Below the pieces are notes generated by a model. That model saw only the letters and a list, made by a program, of their open reading frames with translations, did not search any database and had not been told where the DNA came from. A stretch of DNA of 12,290 bases from Deltaproteobacteria bacterium (GTDB lineage: Bacteria > Desulfobacterota > Binatia > Binatales > Binataceae), in NCBI GenBank assembly GCA_021799555.1, contig JAJZAG010000077.1:1-12290 (forward strand), in the 5' to 3' direction. A program made the position numbers and the translations under genes. This document shows, in pieces, positions 1-7,106 of the stretch (position 1 is its first letter; each line of letters begins with the position of its first letter).

Positions 1-518
1 AACAGCCTGATTGGGTTGGCGGGACACTTAAATCGCTCGCGCGGGAAATTCCGTTGCTTTCCTTGGCGGCGCGGTCCGACGCTACATAAAGTAGCATTAA
101 CACGCCGCTATCAAGCGCAGAGCGAATATCGTGCCGTCTTGGTTTTACTTTAGGTCTACAAGTTGTGTCATTTCGAGTTGTGTCGCGCGACAAAAAGTGT
201 CCGAATGTGTGGCAATCCAGCAACGTGGAGATCGAAAACTCAACTGGTTGTTGCTTTGTGTGTCCCGTCAAATGTTCGAAATTCACACATCCACCGCCGC
301 GCAAGGTCCTCTAAGAGCGCGCCAATCTCGCACACCGTTTGTCACGAATGTCATTGCATGCGCCGTCGAGCGCCCGATCCTGACTAGCTCGCGAGGCTGC
401 GCCCGCCGCTGGGCGTCTTCCCCTCATTCTCCGCAATGCTTGCAGCCGATTTGCCTTAAGTTCGCACTCAGTCCAAGTTTGTCTCTGTGACAAGATTCGA
501 CTCGACGAAGATCTGCGT
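1..518. other. Gene-free left region with short repeats
   Basis: I see no convincing gene in these 518 bases. The first bases read AACAGCCTG, a string found at the inner side of many insertion-sequence ends, but the window edge prevents a test. A short plus-strand frame is open from base 3 to a TAA at 87-89 and could be the last 28 codons of a gene to the left. A minus-strand ATG at 95-97 opens a frame that leaves the window on the left. Neither has a clear ribosome site and neither is recognisable. A small hairpin GCTAC-ATAAA-GTAGC lies at 81-95. No clear promoter for the regulator gene at 519 could be chosen. Confidence 0.5.
161..202. repeat. AGTTGTGTC direct repeats and 12-bp palindrome
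   Basis: AGTTGTGTC occurs at 161-169 and 176-184, a 15-base period. A perfect 12-base palindrome TGTCGCGCGACA follows at 181-192. AAGTGTCC at 195-202 is the exact inverse of GGACACTT at 22-29, and another GTGTCC lies at 260-265. Such arrays of short GTGTC/GACAC copies occur at transposase-binding ends and also at regulator-binding sites. The repeats are seen directly; their role is unknown. Confidence 0.45.
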
Positions 519-1940
519 ATGAATGCCACGCCAACGGATTTCTCGATTCTGGTCGTCGATGACGACCCCGACATGGTCAGCATGCTCGGCGACGTACTCG
601 GCGACAAAGGCTATCGTGTCCTTCGTGCCGGCTCCGGCGATGCAGCCCTCCACCTCGCCGCGACCGAACATCCCGACCTACTTATCTCCGACCTGAGGAT
701 GAGCGGGATGACGGGGCATCAGTTGCAGGCGCGCCTCAAGTCCATCACGCCCGAGCTGCCGGTGGTGATAATCACCGCGTTCGGCTCGATCCAGACGGCG
801 ATCGAGTCAATGCGCTTGGGCGCGTTCGACTACATCACCAAACCTTTCAGCAATGACGAGCTGATGCTGGTCGTCGAGCGCGCCCTCGAGGATCGCCGCT
901 TGCGGCGCGAAGTCATCCGCCTGCGCGACGAATTGGCCGAGCGCTACGGACTCGAAACGATCGTGAGTAAAAGCCCGCGCATCAGAACCCAACTCGAGCT
1001 TCTGCGCCAGGTGGCGCAGAGCGCGGCCAGCGTGTTATTCACCGGCGAAAGCGGCGTCGGTAAGGATCTGTTCGCGCGCGCGCTCCACTACCACAGCGCA
1101 CGCCGCGGCGGTCCGCTCGTCGCGATCAACTGCGCTGCGATCCCCGACAGCCTGCTCGAAAGCGAGCTTTTCGGATACGAGCGTGGCGCCTTCACCGACG
1201 CGCGCCAGGCAAAAACCGGATTGTTTCAGGCCGCTGAAGGAGGAACCATCTTCCTCGACGAGATCGGCGAGATGCCGCCGGGCTTGCAGGCTAAGCTGTT
1301 GCGGGTACTTGAAGATCACCGCGTACGTCCGATCGGAGCAACCCGCGAAACTCCTGTCGACGTGCGGGTCGTCGCGGCGACCAACTCGGACCTTGAAGCG
1401 GCGATTTCCGCCGGTCAGTTTCGCGCCGATTTGTACTACCGGATTGCAGCGGTCACGATTGCAATCCCGCCCCTGCGCGAACGCACCGAAGATATCCCTG
1501 TACTCGCGCGCCATTTCGCGGCGCGGGCGGCGGCCGAAACCGGACGCAAGGCGTTGACAATTGATGACGACGCAATCGAACTGCTTGCGCGACACACCTG
1601 GCCCGGCAACGTACGCGAGCTTCAAAACGCAATCCAGCACGCGATCGTGCTATGCCGCGGCGACCGGATCACGCGCGACGATCTGCCACCACGTATCGTT
1701 GGCGGAGTCTCCGAGCGCGTCAACCTGGACGCGGCGGTCGGGCAGCGCTTACCGCTCGAACATCTTGAGCGCGAATATATCCGTGCCACGCTGGCGGCCG
1801 TCGGCGGTAACAAAAGCGAATGTGCCGCGATTCTGGGAATCGACCGCAAAACCCTCTACCGCAAGCTCGAGGAAATCGACGTCGAGCCGAGCGCCGATCA
1901 GAATGCAGCCCGCAGCGCGCGGCCACCGCGCAGATCATAG
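519..1940 (+). CDS. Sigma-54-dependent response regulator, NtrC family
   Basis: This is a cytoplasmic activator of sigma-54 promoters with the classic three-domain layout, 473 residues, normal for the family. Residues about 9-125 are a receiver domain: acidic pocket D14-D16, phospho-acceptor D58, T86 and K108 are all present. Residues about 150-385 are the AAA+ domain: Walker A GESGVGKD at 176-183, the sigma-54 contact loop GAFTDA at 223-228, Walker B GGTIFLDEIGE at 241-251, and an arginine-rich RADLYYRI segment. Residues 429-450 are a Fis-type helix-turn-helix (GGNKSECAAILGIDRKTLYR). The contact loop has D where GAFTGA is usual; GAFTDA is also met in the family. A basic tail of about 20 residues follows the DNA-binding domain. 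No histidine kinase is adjacent: upstream is non-coding and downstream is a convergent gene. The ATG at 519 has no strong Shine-Dalgarno site, but the receiver domain begins directly after it. The target genes cannot be read from the window. Confidence 0.95.
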   Translation: MNATPTDFSILVVDDDPDMVSMLGDVLGDKGYRVLRAGSGDAALHLAATEHPDLLISDLRMSGMTGHQLQARLKSITPELPVVIITAFGSIQTAIESMRLGAFDYITKPFSNDELMLVVERALEDRRLRREVIRLRDELAERYGLETIVSKSPRIRTQLELLRQVAQSAASVLFTGESGVGKDLFARALHYHSARRGGPLVAINCAAIPDSLLESELFGYERGAFTDARQAKTGLFQAAEGGTIFLDEIGEMPPGLQAKLLRVLEDHRVRPIGATRETPVDVRVVAATNSDLEAAISAGQFRADLYYRIAAVTIAIPPLRERTEDIPVLARHFAARAAAETGRKALTIDDDAIELLARHTWPGNVRELQNAIQHAIVLCRGDRITRDDLPPRIVGGVSERVNLDAAVGQRLPLEHLEREYIRATLAAVGGNKSECAAILGIDRKTLYRKLEEIDVEPSADQNAARSARPPRRS

Positions 1941-1946
1941 CCGCGA

Positions 1947-1992
1947 GCCGCGTCGCACGTAGGTTTGGGGCAATCGATGATGCCGACGCGGC
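1947..1992. terminator. Inverted repeat between convergent genes
   Basis: GCCGCGTCG at 1947-1955 pairs perfectly with CGACGCGGC at 1984-1992. With one bulged base the stem extends by two more pairs (CA with TG). It sits between the stop of the regulator (1940) and the stop of the propeller gene (2012), where a bidirectional terminator would be expected. There is no T-run on either side, so intrinsic termination is not certain. Confidence 0.35.
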
Positions 1993-2011
1993 GGCGCCTG
2001 GAGCGCACGGC

Positions 2012-3367
2012 CTACTTTGGTACGGCCGGCGCGTAGTACGCGACCGTGCCGCGGCCGACCGAACGCGGCTTGCCGCCGTCGATCGGAACAATCCACACCG
2101 ACGGCGGCGGCGCCATCCCGAGCGCATGATTCGGCTCGGCCAACAGCCGCACGCCCGCGAATACGATCGCCTTTGAATCCGGAGACCAAATCGTGTGCGA
2201 AAGCGCGAGCTGGTCGAAAAACCGGTAGGAGATCGATTCCTCTTGCGTAGAAACGAAGTTGCAGAGACTGGATATCTTGCCGGTCTTAAGATCGATCGCC
2301 TTCCACGTGTAGAAGGGTTTGTCTTCCGGAACTTCCACATACGCAAGGTAGCGCCCGTCTGGCGAGAAGAAATACGCCAGCGCCACGTCGCGTGTCAGCG
2401 TGCGCGAATTCGCGTTGACGACATCCACCAGCTTGATCCCGTGAAACGTCGGATCGTGCGGAATCACCGTTGTTGCATAAGCGATATGCCGGCTGTCCGG
2501 GGACCAAACAAAGCTCGAGTCGCCGATCGGCAGACTAACGATCGAGCGCGGATGCGCCGCGTCGGCGTCGCCCACAACCAGATTTCCTTCCGCCAGGTTA
2601 TTCGCAACCCAAGCCAGATGCTTACCGTCGGGCGACCAACACGGCGTCTTGAACGGCGTGCGCCCGTGCGACAGCACCTTATCGAGGTTCTGGCTCGTGT
2701 CGGTCAGACTCACCAGCGACACATGCTCGCTCGATTCCGGATCCGACCCCGCAGTATGTACCGCGAGGCGTCCCGGCGACGGACCCCACGCGAAATACAT
2801 TGGCATTCCGGTCATTACGATCCGGATCGGTGCGTGCTCTTTGACTTCAGCAAGCATCAGCGACAGCCCTGCCGGCTCGCTGAGGAGAAAAGAAAGACGT
2901 TGCCCGCCGGGAAGCCAGTAGATGTAATCGATATGCTCGGTCCTGCTCTCGAAGATCTGAATCGCTTCGCGCTGCTTGAGGTTGTAAACCCACAACGCGA
3001 AACTCGCCCCGCCCTGTGTGCGCGTGACCGAGGAATAGGCGATCCGCGTTCCGTCCGGAGAAAACGTCGGCCATCCGTATTGGCTAACGCTATGATCCGA
3101 CGATTCGGTGGGGCAAAAATCGGCCGCCACGATCCCACCACGCGGCTTGCTACGGACGTGCTCACCCTCGATCGGACAGGTCAAGCATTCGGGCTTGGAA
3201 CAATCGCCCGCACAGTAGTAGACATTGCTATCGGTGCCAATATAAGTAATTGCTCCGGAATCTGAAGGTGCCGATTTGGCCCGCGCCGCAACCGCCATAA
3301 ACGCCACTTCGGCGAGCATCGCGATACCGAGCCCCGCGAGAAGGAACTTTCCGTAGCGAAATCGCAT
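2012..3367 (-). CDS. Exported or anchored TolB/PD40-type beta-propeller protein
   Basis: The protein (451 residues from the ATG at 3367) starts with a short basic segment and a hydrophobic stretch at about 8-28, a signal anchor or signal peptide, so the rest should be outside the cytoplasm. At least seven WD40-like/PD40 blade signatures follow: FSPDGTRIAYSS, LPGGQRLSFLL, SPGRLAVHT, WSPDGKHLAWVA, WSPDSRHIAYAT, FSPDGRYLAYVE and WSPDSKAIVFAG. This matches a seven-bladed TolB-like propeller. Such domains bind ligands or proteins; no enzyme motif is visible and there is no C-terminal peptidase domain. Between anchor and propeller lies a cysteine cluster C52-x3-C56-x4-C61-x2-C64, with C85 soon after. 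The frame is open further upstream to a GTG at 3430 (472 residues), but neither start has a clear Shine-Dalgarno site. I chose the ATG because it puts the basic and hydrophobic segment at the N-terminus. The gene stands alone, convergent with the regulator. Its function is unknown. Confidence 0.85.
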   Translation of the reverse strand: MRFRYGKFLLAGLGIAMLAEVAFMAVAARAKSAPSDSGAITYIGTDSNVYYCAGDCSKPECLTCPIEGEHVRSKPRGGIVAADFCPTESSDHSVSQYGWPTFSPDGTRIAYSSVTRTQGGASFALWVYNLKQREAIQIFESRTEHIDYIYWLPGGQRLSFLLSEPAGLSLMLAEVKEHAPIRIVMTGMPMYFAWGPSPGRLAVHTAGSDPESSEHVSLVSLTDTSQNLDKVLSHGRTPFKTPCWSPDGKHLAWVANNLAEGNLVVGDADAAHPRSIVSLPIGDSSFVWSPDSRHIAYATTVIPHDPTFHGIKLVDVVNANSRTLTRDVALAYFFSPDGRYLAYVEVPEDKPFYTWKAIDLKTGKISSLCNFVSTQEESISYRFFDQLALSHTIWSPDSKAIVFAGVRLLAEPNHALGMAPPPSVWIVPIDGGKPRSVGRGTVAYYAPAVPK

Positions 3368-3755
3368 TGCGGTAAAATTGCGCCCGTCGTCCGCCAAACG
3401 CAAGCGTACCTTGAGGCCCGGTCGCCCCACTCACGGCACCGCGCTCAGGCGCATAAAATCACCGAGGAGCACCCGCCAAGCGCGTCCGCGATACGACCTC
3501 AATCTCAATTCAGACGGGCGCCGTCGCTCGCTTCCCGAGCGCGACCCTGCGGCGGCGATCAGCAGGCGCCCTGACATCAGAAATTCGCCTGAGAGGAGCT
3601 GGGACGCGAAGTTGTCTAAACCCGTAACGACCGGTCTTTCCCCACCCCATTTCACTGCTTCATGTCGCCATAAGGGTCGATTCTTGAAACTGCCGCGGAA
3701 CTTGCCTGCCCTGACCTTGTTGACAGATCGAAGATTCGGGGCCAGAGTTTAAGCT
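3368..3755. other. Intergenic region between divergent genes
   Basis: This stretch of 388 bases separates the divergent propeller (-) and small exported protein (+) genes, so it should hold both promoters. A TTGACA match at 3720-3725 is the best -35 box for the plus gene, but no good -10 stands at the right distance (CAGAGT at 3743-3748 is poor). CAGGCG at 3563-3568 and CGCCTG at 3586-3591 form a weak 6-base inverted repeat. The open frames here show no protein-like features. Confidence 0.4.
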
Positions 3756-4187
3756 ATGCGACGAGCAATATTAGTTTTAGGCGCGGCGCTCATATTGTGC
3801 GCCCCGAGTTACGCGCAGGCGCAATACTCGGGCATGGATAAGCAGAATCCGAACGAGTACTCCGACGAAGATTCGCAGCCACTGAAACTTATGAGCTATG
3901 TCCTTGCTCCGATCGGCTTTGCGCTCGAATGGGGCATCGTGCGCCCGCTCCACTACCTCTCGACCGACACGTTCCTCGCACCGATTCTCGGCGCCAACAC
4001 CGATAACGACAAGATGACCGTCGAGCCGGTCGCCGAGCTGCCTCCCCCCGACGTCATCACCGACTCGACCGGTCACGAGGACGTGACGATCGTACCCAAT
4101 CAACCCGTGCCGCCGACCAATCCGGCAGCCGAACAAAAAGCTTCCCCGGTTGCAATTCCGCCATCCTCACAAACTGTCATGCACTGA
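3756..4187 (+). CDS. Small exported protein of a conserved unknown family
   Basis: The protein has 143 residues. Residues 1-20 form a Sec-type signal peptide (MRRAILVLGAALILC, then APSYA), with likely cleavage after A20 or A22. C15 is not in a lipobox because L14 precedes it. The mature start is polar (MDKQNPNEYSDEDSQP, 27-42). Residues about 43-68 form a hydrophobic or amphipathic core including SYVLAPIGFALEW and RPLHYL, which may lie on or in a membrane. The last 55 residues are rich in Pro, Ala, Ser and acidic residues and look disordered. From memory, small proteins with an 'EDS-P-L ... P-G-LEW ... RPLH' core recur in deltaproteobacteria and related soil bacteria, but I know of no assigned function. 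The ATG lies directly before the signal peptide; no strong Shine-Dalgarno site is visible. It is followed on the same strand, after 166 bases, by the Rieske gene, which probably has its own promoter. Confidence 0.75.
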   Translation: MRRAILVLGAALILCAPSYAQAQYSGMDKQNPNEYSDEDSQPLKLMSYVLAPIGFALEWGIVRPLHYLSTDTFLAPILGANTDNDKMTVEPVAELPPPDVITDSTGHEDVTIVPNQPVPPTNPAAEQKASPVAIPPSSQTVMH

Positions 4188-4243
4188 GTGGCCGGCGCGC
4201 TGAAACCCGCCTCGAACCCTCCGTCCTGACTCCTGACTGATAC

Positions 4244-4273
4244 TTGAGTTCTTTTGCTCTGTCAGGTTAGAAT
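4244..4273 (+). promoter_or_regulatory. Candidate sigma-70-type promoter for the Rieske gene
   Basis: A -35-like TTGAGT at 4244-4249 and a -10-like TAGAAT at 4268-4273 are separated by 18 bases. The start point would be near 4280, giving a leader of about 73 bases before the ATG at 4354. The -10 box lies inside the left arm of the palindrome at 4266-4283. Confidence 0.45.
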
Positions 4274-4283
4274 TTCTTCTAAC
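4266..4283. repeat. Perfect inverted repeat overlapping the -10 box
   Basis: GTTAGAA-TTTC-TTCTAAC is a perfect 7-base inverted repeat with a 4-base centre. It covers the -10 box and the expected start point of the promoter before the Rieske gene. No T-run follows, so an operator for a dimeric repressor is more likely than a terminator. A short tandem repeat, TCCTGAC twice, lies just upstream at about 4224-4237. Confidence 0.5.
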
Positions 4284-4353
4284 GAAGATCATTAAGGGCG
4301 CGGCGAAGCCGATTCTGGCGCACGCCGCCTGGTTATGGTTGCGAGGCATCGAC

Positions 4354-4965
4354 ATGGCTGCAGCATCGAAAGTCAAAGCTCCTACTGATCCAGCCGAATT
4401 GGCGAAGTGGCGCGCGGATGAACAGGTGCGCGAACGCTCCAAACGCGAGAAAGAAAAATCTGAATTAGCCTCGCTATGGAGCCGGCGCGACTTTTTAGGG
4501 CGTCTCGGATGGGGCGGTTTCGGCGCGGTCACCACGATTGGACTGCTCGCCGCGGTCCGCTCCGCGTTTCCGCGCGTGCTGTTTCTGCCGCCCTCGAAAT
4601 TCAAGGCCGGCTTCCCGAGCGATTATGTGGTCGGTGAAGTCAGCGAAAAATTCAAGCAGGACTTCCGCACCTGGATAATCAGGACCAAGGCCGGATTCTA
4701 CGCGATCTTCGCCAAATGCACCCATCTCGGATGCACTCCGCGATGGCTCAAGGCCGAGCAGAAATTCAAATGCCCTTGCCATGGATCCGGCTATTACATC
4801 AGCGGCCTCAATTTCGAGGGACCCGCGCCACGTCCGATGGATCGCTTCAAGATTTACGTCGGCGACGACGGCGAGTTGGTCGTGGACAAGTCGGTCATCT
4901 ACACGATGGCGCCCGGAGTCGATCCGAACGAGCAGTATCCGCAGAGCATCCTCAAGGTCGCGTAG
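4354..4965 (+). CDS. Rieske 2Fe-2S protein, quinol-cytochrome c reductase type
   Basis: The protein (203 residues) is a Rieske iron-sulfur subunit of the cytochrome bc/b6f type. A charged N-terminal region (1-42) precedes a twin-arginine motif SRRDFL at 43-48 and a hydrophobic segment at about 51-68. This should be a Tat-exported, uncleaved anchor holding the cluster domain on the periplasmic side. Box I CTHLGC is at 122-127 and box II CPCHGSGY at 140-147. By family knowledge C122, H124, C140 and H143 bind the cluster and C127-C142 form the disulfide. S145 and Y147, which raise the redox potential, are kept, so a high-potential quinol oxidase role is likely. I chose the ATG at 4354 because GAGG at 4343-4346 stands 7 bases before it; an upstream in-frame TTG at 4339 has no such site. 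No cytochrome b or c gene follows: the next gene is convergent. An electron carrier of another complex is possible. Confidence 0.92.
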   Translation: MAAASKVKAPTDPAELAKWRADEQVRERSKREKEKSELASLWSRRDFLGRLGWGGFGAVTTIGLLAAVRSAFPRVLFLPPSKFKAGFPSDYVVGEVSEKFKQDFRTWIIRTKAGFYAIFAKCTHLGCTPRWLKAEQKFKCPCHGSGYYISGLNFEGPAPRPMDRFKIYVGDDGELVVDKSVIYTMAPGVDPNEQYPQSILKVA

Positions 4966-4995
4966 CGCTTCGTTTCAACCGAGCATCACGGGAGC

Positions 4996-5043
4996 GAGGA
5001 ACATCCGCCCTGCACCGCTTGCGGGTGTGCGCTATGGTTCCTC
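4996..5043. terminator. Composite hairpin at a convergent junction
   Basis: GAGGAAC at 4996-5002 pairs perfectly with GTTCCTC at 5037-5043, and the interior contains a further CACC...GGTG stem around 5013-5027. It lies between the Rieske stop (4965) and the stop of the convergent oxygenase gene (5043-5045). Position suggests a bidirectional terminator; no clear T-run accompanies it. Confidence 0.35.
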
Positions 5044-5843
5044 TAGCCAAACAATACGCTCAGGGACAGGTCTGATCGGAAGACGGTCGTCGATAGCACC
5101 AGCCTCGGGACGTTGGCGCAGTTCGTCGCGCCAGCGTGTAATAGCCACGGATGCATCGGCACCACGTCGCCTGCCGCTCCGATGACCTCGCTTACGCGGA
5201 CCTCGGTTCCATCGAGCACCGCGCCGGCCTCCATAAACATTTGCTTGCGATCGGTTTTCGCCTCGCGTGAACAGAGCGCTTTGATCCTGGGGTATGTGCT
5301 TATCAGCAGCTTGCGCACGTCGGCGGAGTGCAGAATTGAACTCGTCCGGCGCATCAATCCCTCAACGAGGCGATGCGACCCCGCGACAACAACAGTCCCG
5401 CCGCCGCCGGGCTCCAAATCCGCAAGACAGGTGAAGACGCGAACCCCGATGTTTCCGGCAATCGCCCGCGACGTGCGAAAATCAAGATGCCAGCTCTGAT
5501 GCGGAACCTCCCATCGCTCGCGCGATTCCGGGAACGCCGCGAGCAGCTTACTCCATCGCTTCAGCGGCTGCCAATTTCCGCTGCCCAGAAATAAATCGAT
5601 CGCCTCGCACACGCTCGGCGCGGCAATCTCATCAAAGCTCAGCGAGTCTGGAAGATCGATGATCTTGGCCGAGCGGTGCGCTTTCCAGCCTTCGGGAGCG
5701 TCGCGGCGAATGTTATAGCGCCGGGCAAGCGTCTCCCATACACGATCAGAAATTTCATCGAGATGGGTCTGCGCGAGCGCGCCGGGAATTCGGGTAATTC
5801 CGAACCGCTCGTATTCCGCGCGATTTTCCGCCGTGAACGGCAT
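5043..5843 (-). CDS. PhyH-family Fe(II)/2-oxoglutarate dioxygenase
   Basis: The protein (266 residues) resembles the phytanoyl-CoA dioxygenase family: non-haem iron enzymes that hydroxylate a small molecule or acyl group with O2 and 2-oxoglutarate. The metal-binding HxD is at H119-L-D121 in SWHLDFRT. The distal histidine is most likely H236 in GDVVPMHPWLLHAGATN, and R247 in the following strand is the expected 2-oxoglutarate carboxylate ligand. The N-terminus (FGITRIPGAL, 14-23) is the usual PhyH opening. The EPGGGGTVVVAGSH segment at 144-156 is also typical of the family. The frame is open to an ATG at 5987, but that would overlap the upstream gene by 92 bases. The ATG at 5843 has an AGGA just before it and gives the normal family length. 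It lies 52 bases after the GNAT gene on the same strand, probably in one operon. The substrate is unknown. Confidence 0.82.
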   Translation of the reverse strand: MPFTAENRAEYERFGITRIPGALAQTHLDEISDRVWETLARRYNIRRDAPEGWKAHRSAKIIDLPDSLSFDEIAAPSVCEAIDLFLGSGNWQPLKRWSKLLAAFPESRERWEVPHQSWHLDFRTSRAIAGNIGVRVFTCLADLEPGGGGTVVVAGSHRLVEGLMRRTSSILHSADVRKLLISTYPRIKALCSREAKTDRKQMFMEAGAVLDGTEVRVSEVIGAAGDVVPMHPWLLHAGATNCANVPRLVLSTTVFRSDLSLSVLFG

Positions 5844-5895
5844 CTTCCTAGGCTGCGCCGATTGCGCTTGGGAGGGAAGCACGCATGAAATCGCG

Positions 5896-6975
5896 TCACA
5901 CGCCAAAGTCGCGCCGATAGACGACGTAGTTGGCGCAGACTTTCGCGCCGAGCTTTTCCGCGGTGCGGCGCGAGGGCCAGTTGTCATCGACGACGAGCGT
6001 GTAGCTTAGATACTTCGCGCCGCGCTCGATAAGTTTCAGGTACGCCTGCGCCGCCATCGCGAGGTTGAGTCCTCTGCCGCGCGCGGGCTCCCGCACGCCG
6101 ATCGCCAAAAAGTTCAGCTTCTCGGAATCCTTAATCACGCGCCCCGGCCGCACGACCGCGTGTGCGGTTTCCTCAGGACTCACCATCAGCGTGCCGACCA
6201 CCTGTCCATGATCGTACGCGCAGATCGACGTTTCTAGTCCGCCGGTCAGCTCGATGAACATCAGCATCTCTTCCATCGCGGCGTCACTGGCGGCGACGTA
6301 GCCCCAATGATTGTAGAAGGCCTCGTTGAACGCGGGACCGAATTCGTGGGCGCGCTTTTCGCGCGGAATCTCCGCAAGCGTCTTCAACTCGAAGCCGGCG
6401 CGGCGTGCGGCCTCGAGCGCGCTACGGTAGCGCGCGCTCAAATCGGGCGTAACCTCGATCTTGTAATCGACCATGCCCTTCTCGCAAAAGAAGCCCGCGT
6501 CCTTGATCACCGAGTGATAGTAGTCCGGATTCTGCCGCATCATCGAAGGCGGCAGTGCGTCATATTCGTCGATCACGAACGGCATATCGAGCGGCAGATA
6601 GAAACCCGCGCGCCCTGCCCTCGCGCCCTGCCCTCGCAGCCATTCGCTCGCGGCGTCCATCACCGCGCGCACGCCGTCGCGCGCCCCCGCCGCAGCCTCG
6701 AAGAACATCAGATGGCCCAGCTTTTCGCCCCAACGCCGGGCGTACGCGGGATCGAGAATCGCGGCGACGCGCGCCACCATCTCGCCGCGATCGCGAGCCA
6801 CGAAAGCACGCACCGACTTGCCAGCCATAAAGGCCGAGAACCCCATCAGCATCGGCAGATAAAGCTCGACCGACGCGGGCCATCGCGCGCCGAGGTCTGG
6901 GCGCACTCGATCGGCGAAGGTGATAAATTCGGTTAAACCGTTTTGATCGTCAGGTAATTCGATTTTCAGCGTCAT
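5896..6975 (-). CDS. Tandem-GNAT acyltransferase-like protein (YghO-like)
   Basis: The protein has 359 residues and appears to hold two GNAT folds. In the N-terminal half (about 50-175), AFVARDRGEMVARVAAI, GHLMFFEA and AASEWLRGQG resemble the YghO-like group, followed by FYLPLDMPFVIDEYD and NPDYYHSVIKDAGF. The C-terminal half (about 185-359) carries NFLAIGVREPARGRGL, with the acetyl-CoA pyrophosphate loop around R299-GRG-L303, and NWPSRRTAEKLGA, the usual last GNAT helix. Only the C-terminal half has a clean acyl-CoA-binding loop, so the N-terminal half may serve substrate binding. Proteins of this group are often annotated as N-acetyltransferases without a known substrate. The ATG at 6975 is the only sensible start; no strong Shine-Dalgarno site is seen. 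It is the first gene of a probable operon with the PhyH oxygenase and is divergent from the dodecin gene. Confidence 0.78.
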   Translation of the reverse strand: MTLKIELPDDQNGLTEFITFADRVRPDLGARWPASVELYLPMLMGFSAFMAGKSVRAFVARDRGEMVARVAAILDPAYARRWGEKLGHLMFFEAAAGARDGVRAVMDAASEWLRGQGARAGRAGFYLPLDMPFVIDEYDALPPSMMRQNPDYYHSVIKDAGFFCEKGMVDYKIEVTPDLSARYRSALEAARRAGFELKTLAEIPREKRAHEFGPAFNEAFYNHWGYVAASDAAMEEMLMFIELTGGLETSICAYDHGQVVGTLMVSPEETAHAVVRPGRVIKDSEKLNFLAIGVREPARGRGLNLAMAAQAYLKLIERGAKYLSYTLVVDDNWPSRRTAEKLGAKVCANYVVYRRDFGV

Positions 6976-7017
6976 GATATAGTAACCGGAGAATTGAGCG
7001 GGTGGCTGGGCTGATCA

Positions 7018-7082
7018 TGCGTGATTTTGCGCGTATCCTATCCCTCACCTTGTGTCCCAAGGCCGCGTGCGCTAATCACGCA
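7018..7082 (+). other. Long imperfect hairpin in the dodecin leader region
   Basis: TGCGTGATT at 7018-7026 pairs perfectly with AATCACGCA at 7074-7082. After a small internal loop GCGC pairs with GCGC, and CCTTG-TGTCC-CAAGG at 7048-7062 forms an inner hairpin. The whole is a nested structure between the divergent GNAT and dodecin genes. It could act as RNA in the dodecin leader or as a DNA site for either promoter. Confidence 0.45.
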
Positions 7083-7106
7083 AGGAAGAGCGTAGCGCCA
7101 GCCTCG

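Noticed and set aside
131..490. Plus-strand open frame of 119 residues in the left region
   Set aside because: The composition (many Cys, Ser and Arg) is not protein-like, there is no ribosome site, and it covers the repeat cluster.
2195..3265. Plus-strand open frame of 356 residues
   Set aside because: It lies antisense to the propeller gene, whose repeated SPDG blades prove the minus strand. The plus frame has no domain pattern and is a by-product of GC-rich codon use.
3378..3752. Plus-strand open frame of 124 residues before the exported protein
   Set aside because: It is rich in Arg and Pro without motif or ribosome site; the region is better explained as a divergent promoter region.
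4339..4353. TTG start for the Rieske protein
   Set aside because: The ATG at 4354 has GAGG at the right distance; the TTG has none.
5844..5987. N-terminal extension of the PhyH oxygenase to the ATG at 5987
   Set aside because: It would overlap the upstream GNAT gene by 92 bases and add 48 residues foreign to the family. The ATG at 5843 has an AGGA before it.
6307..6936. Plus-strand open frame of 209 residues
   Set aside because: It is antisense to the GNAT protein and rich in Arg, His and Ala without any motif.
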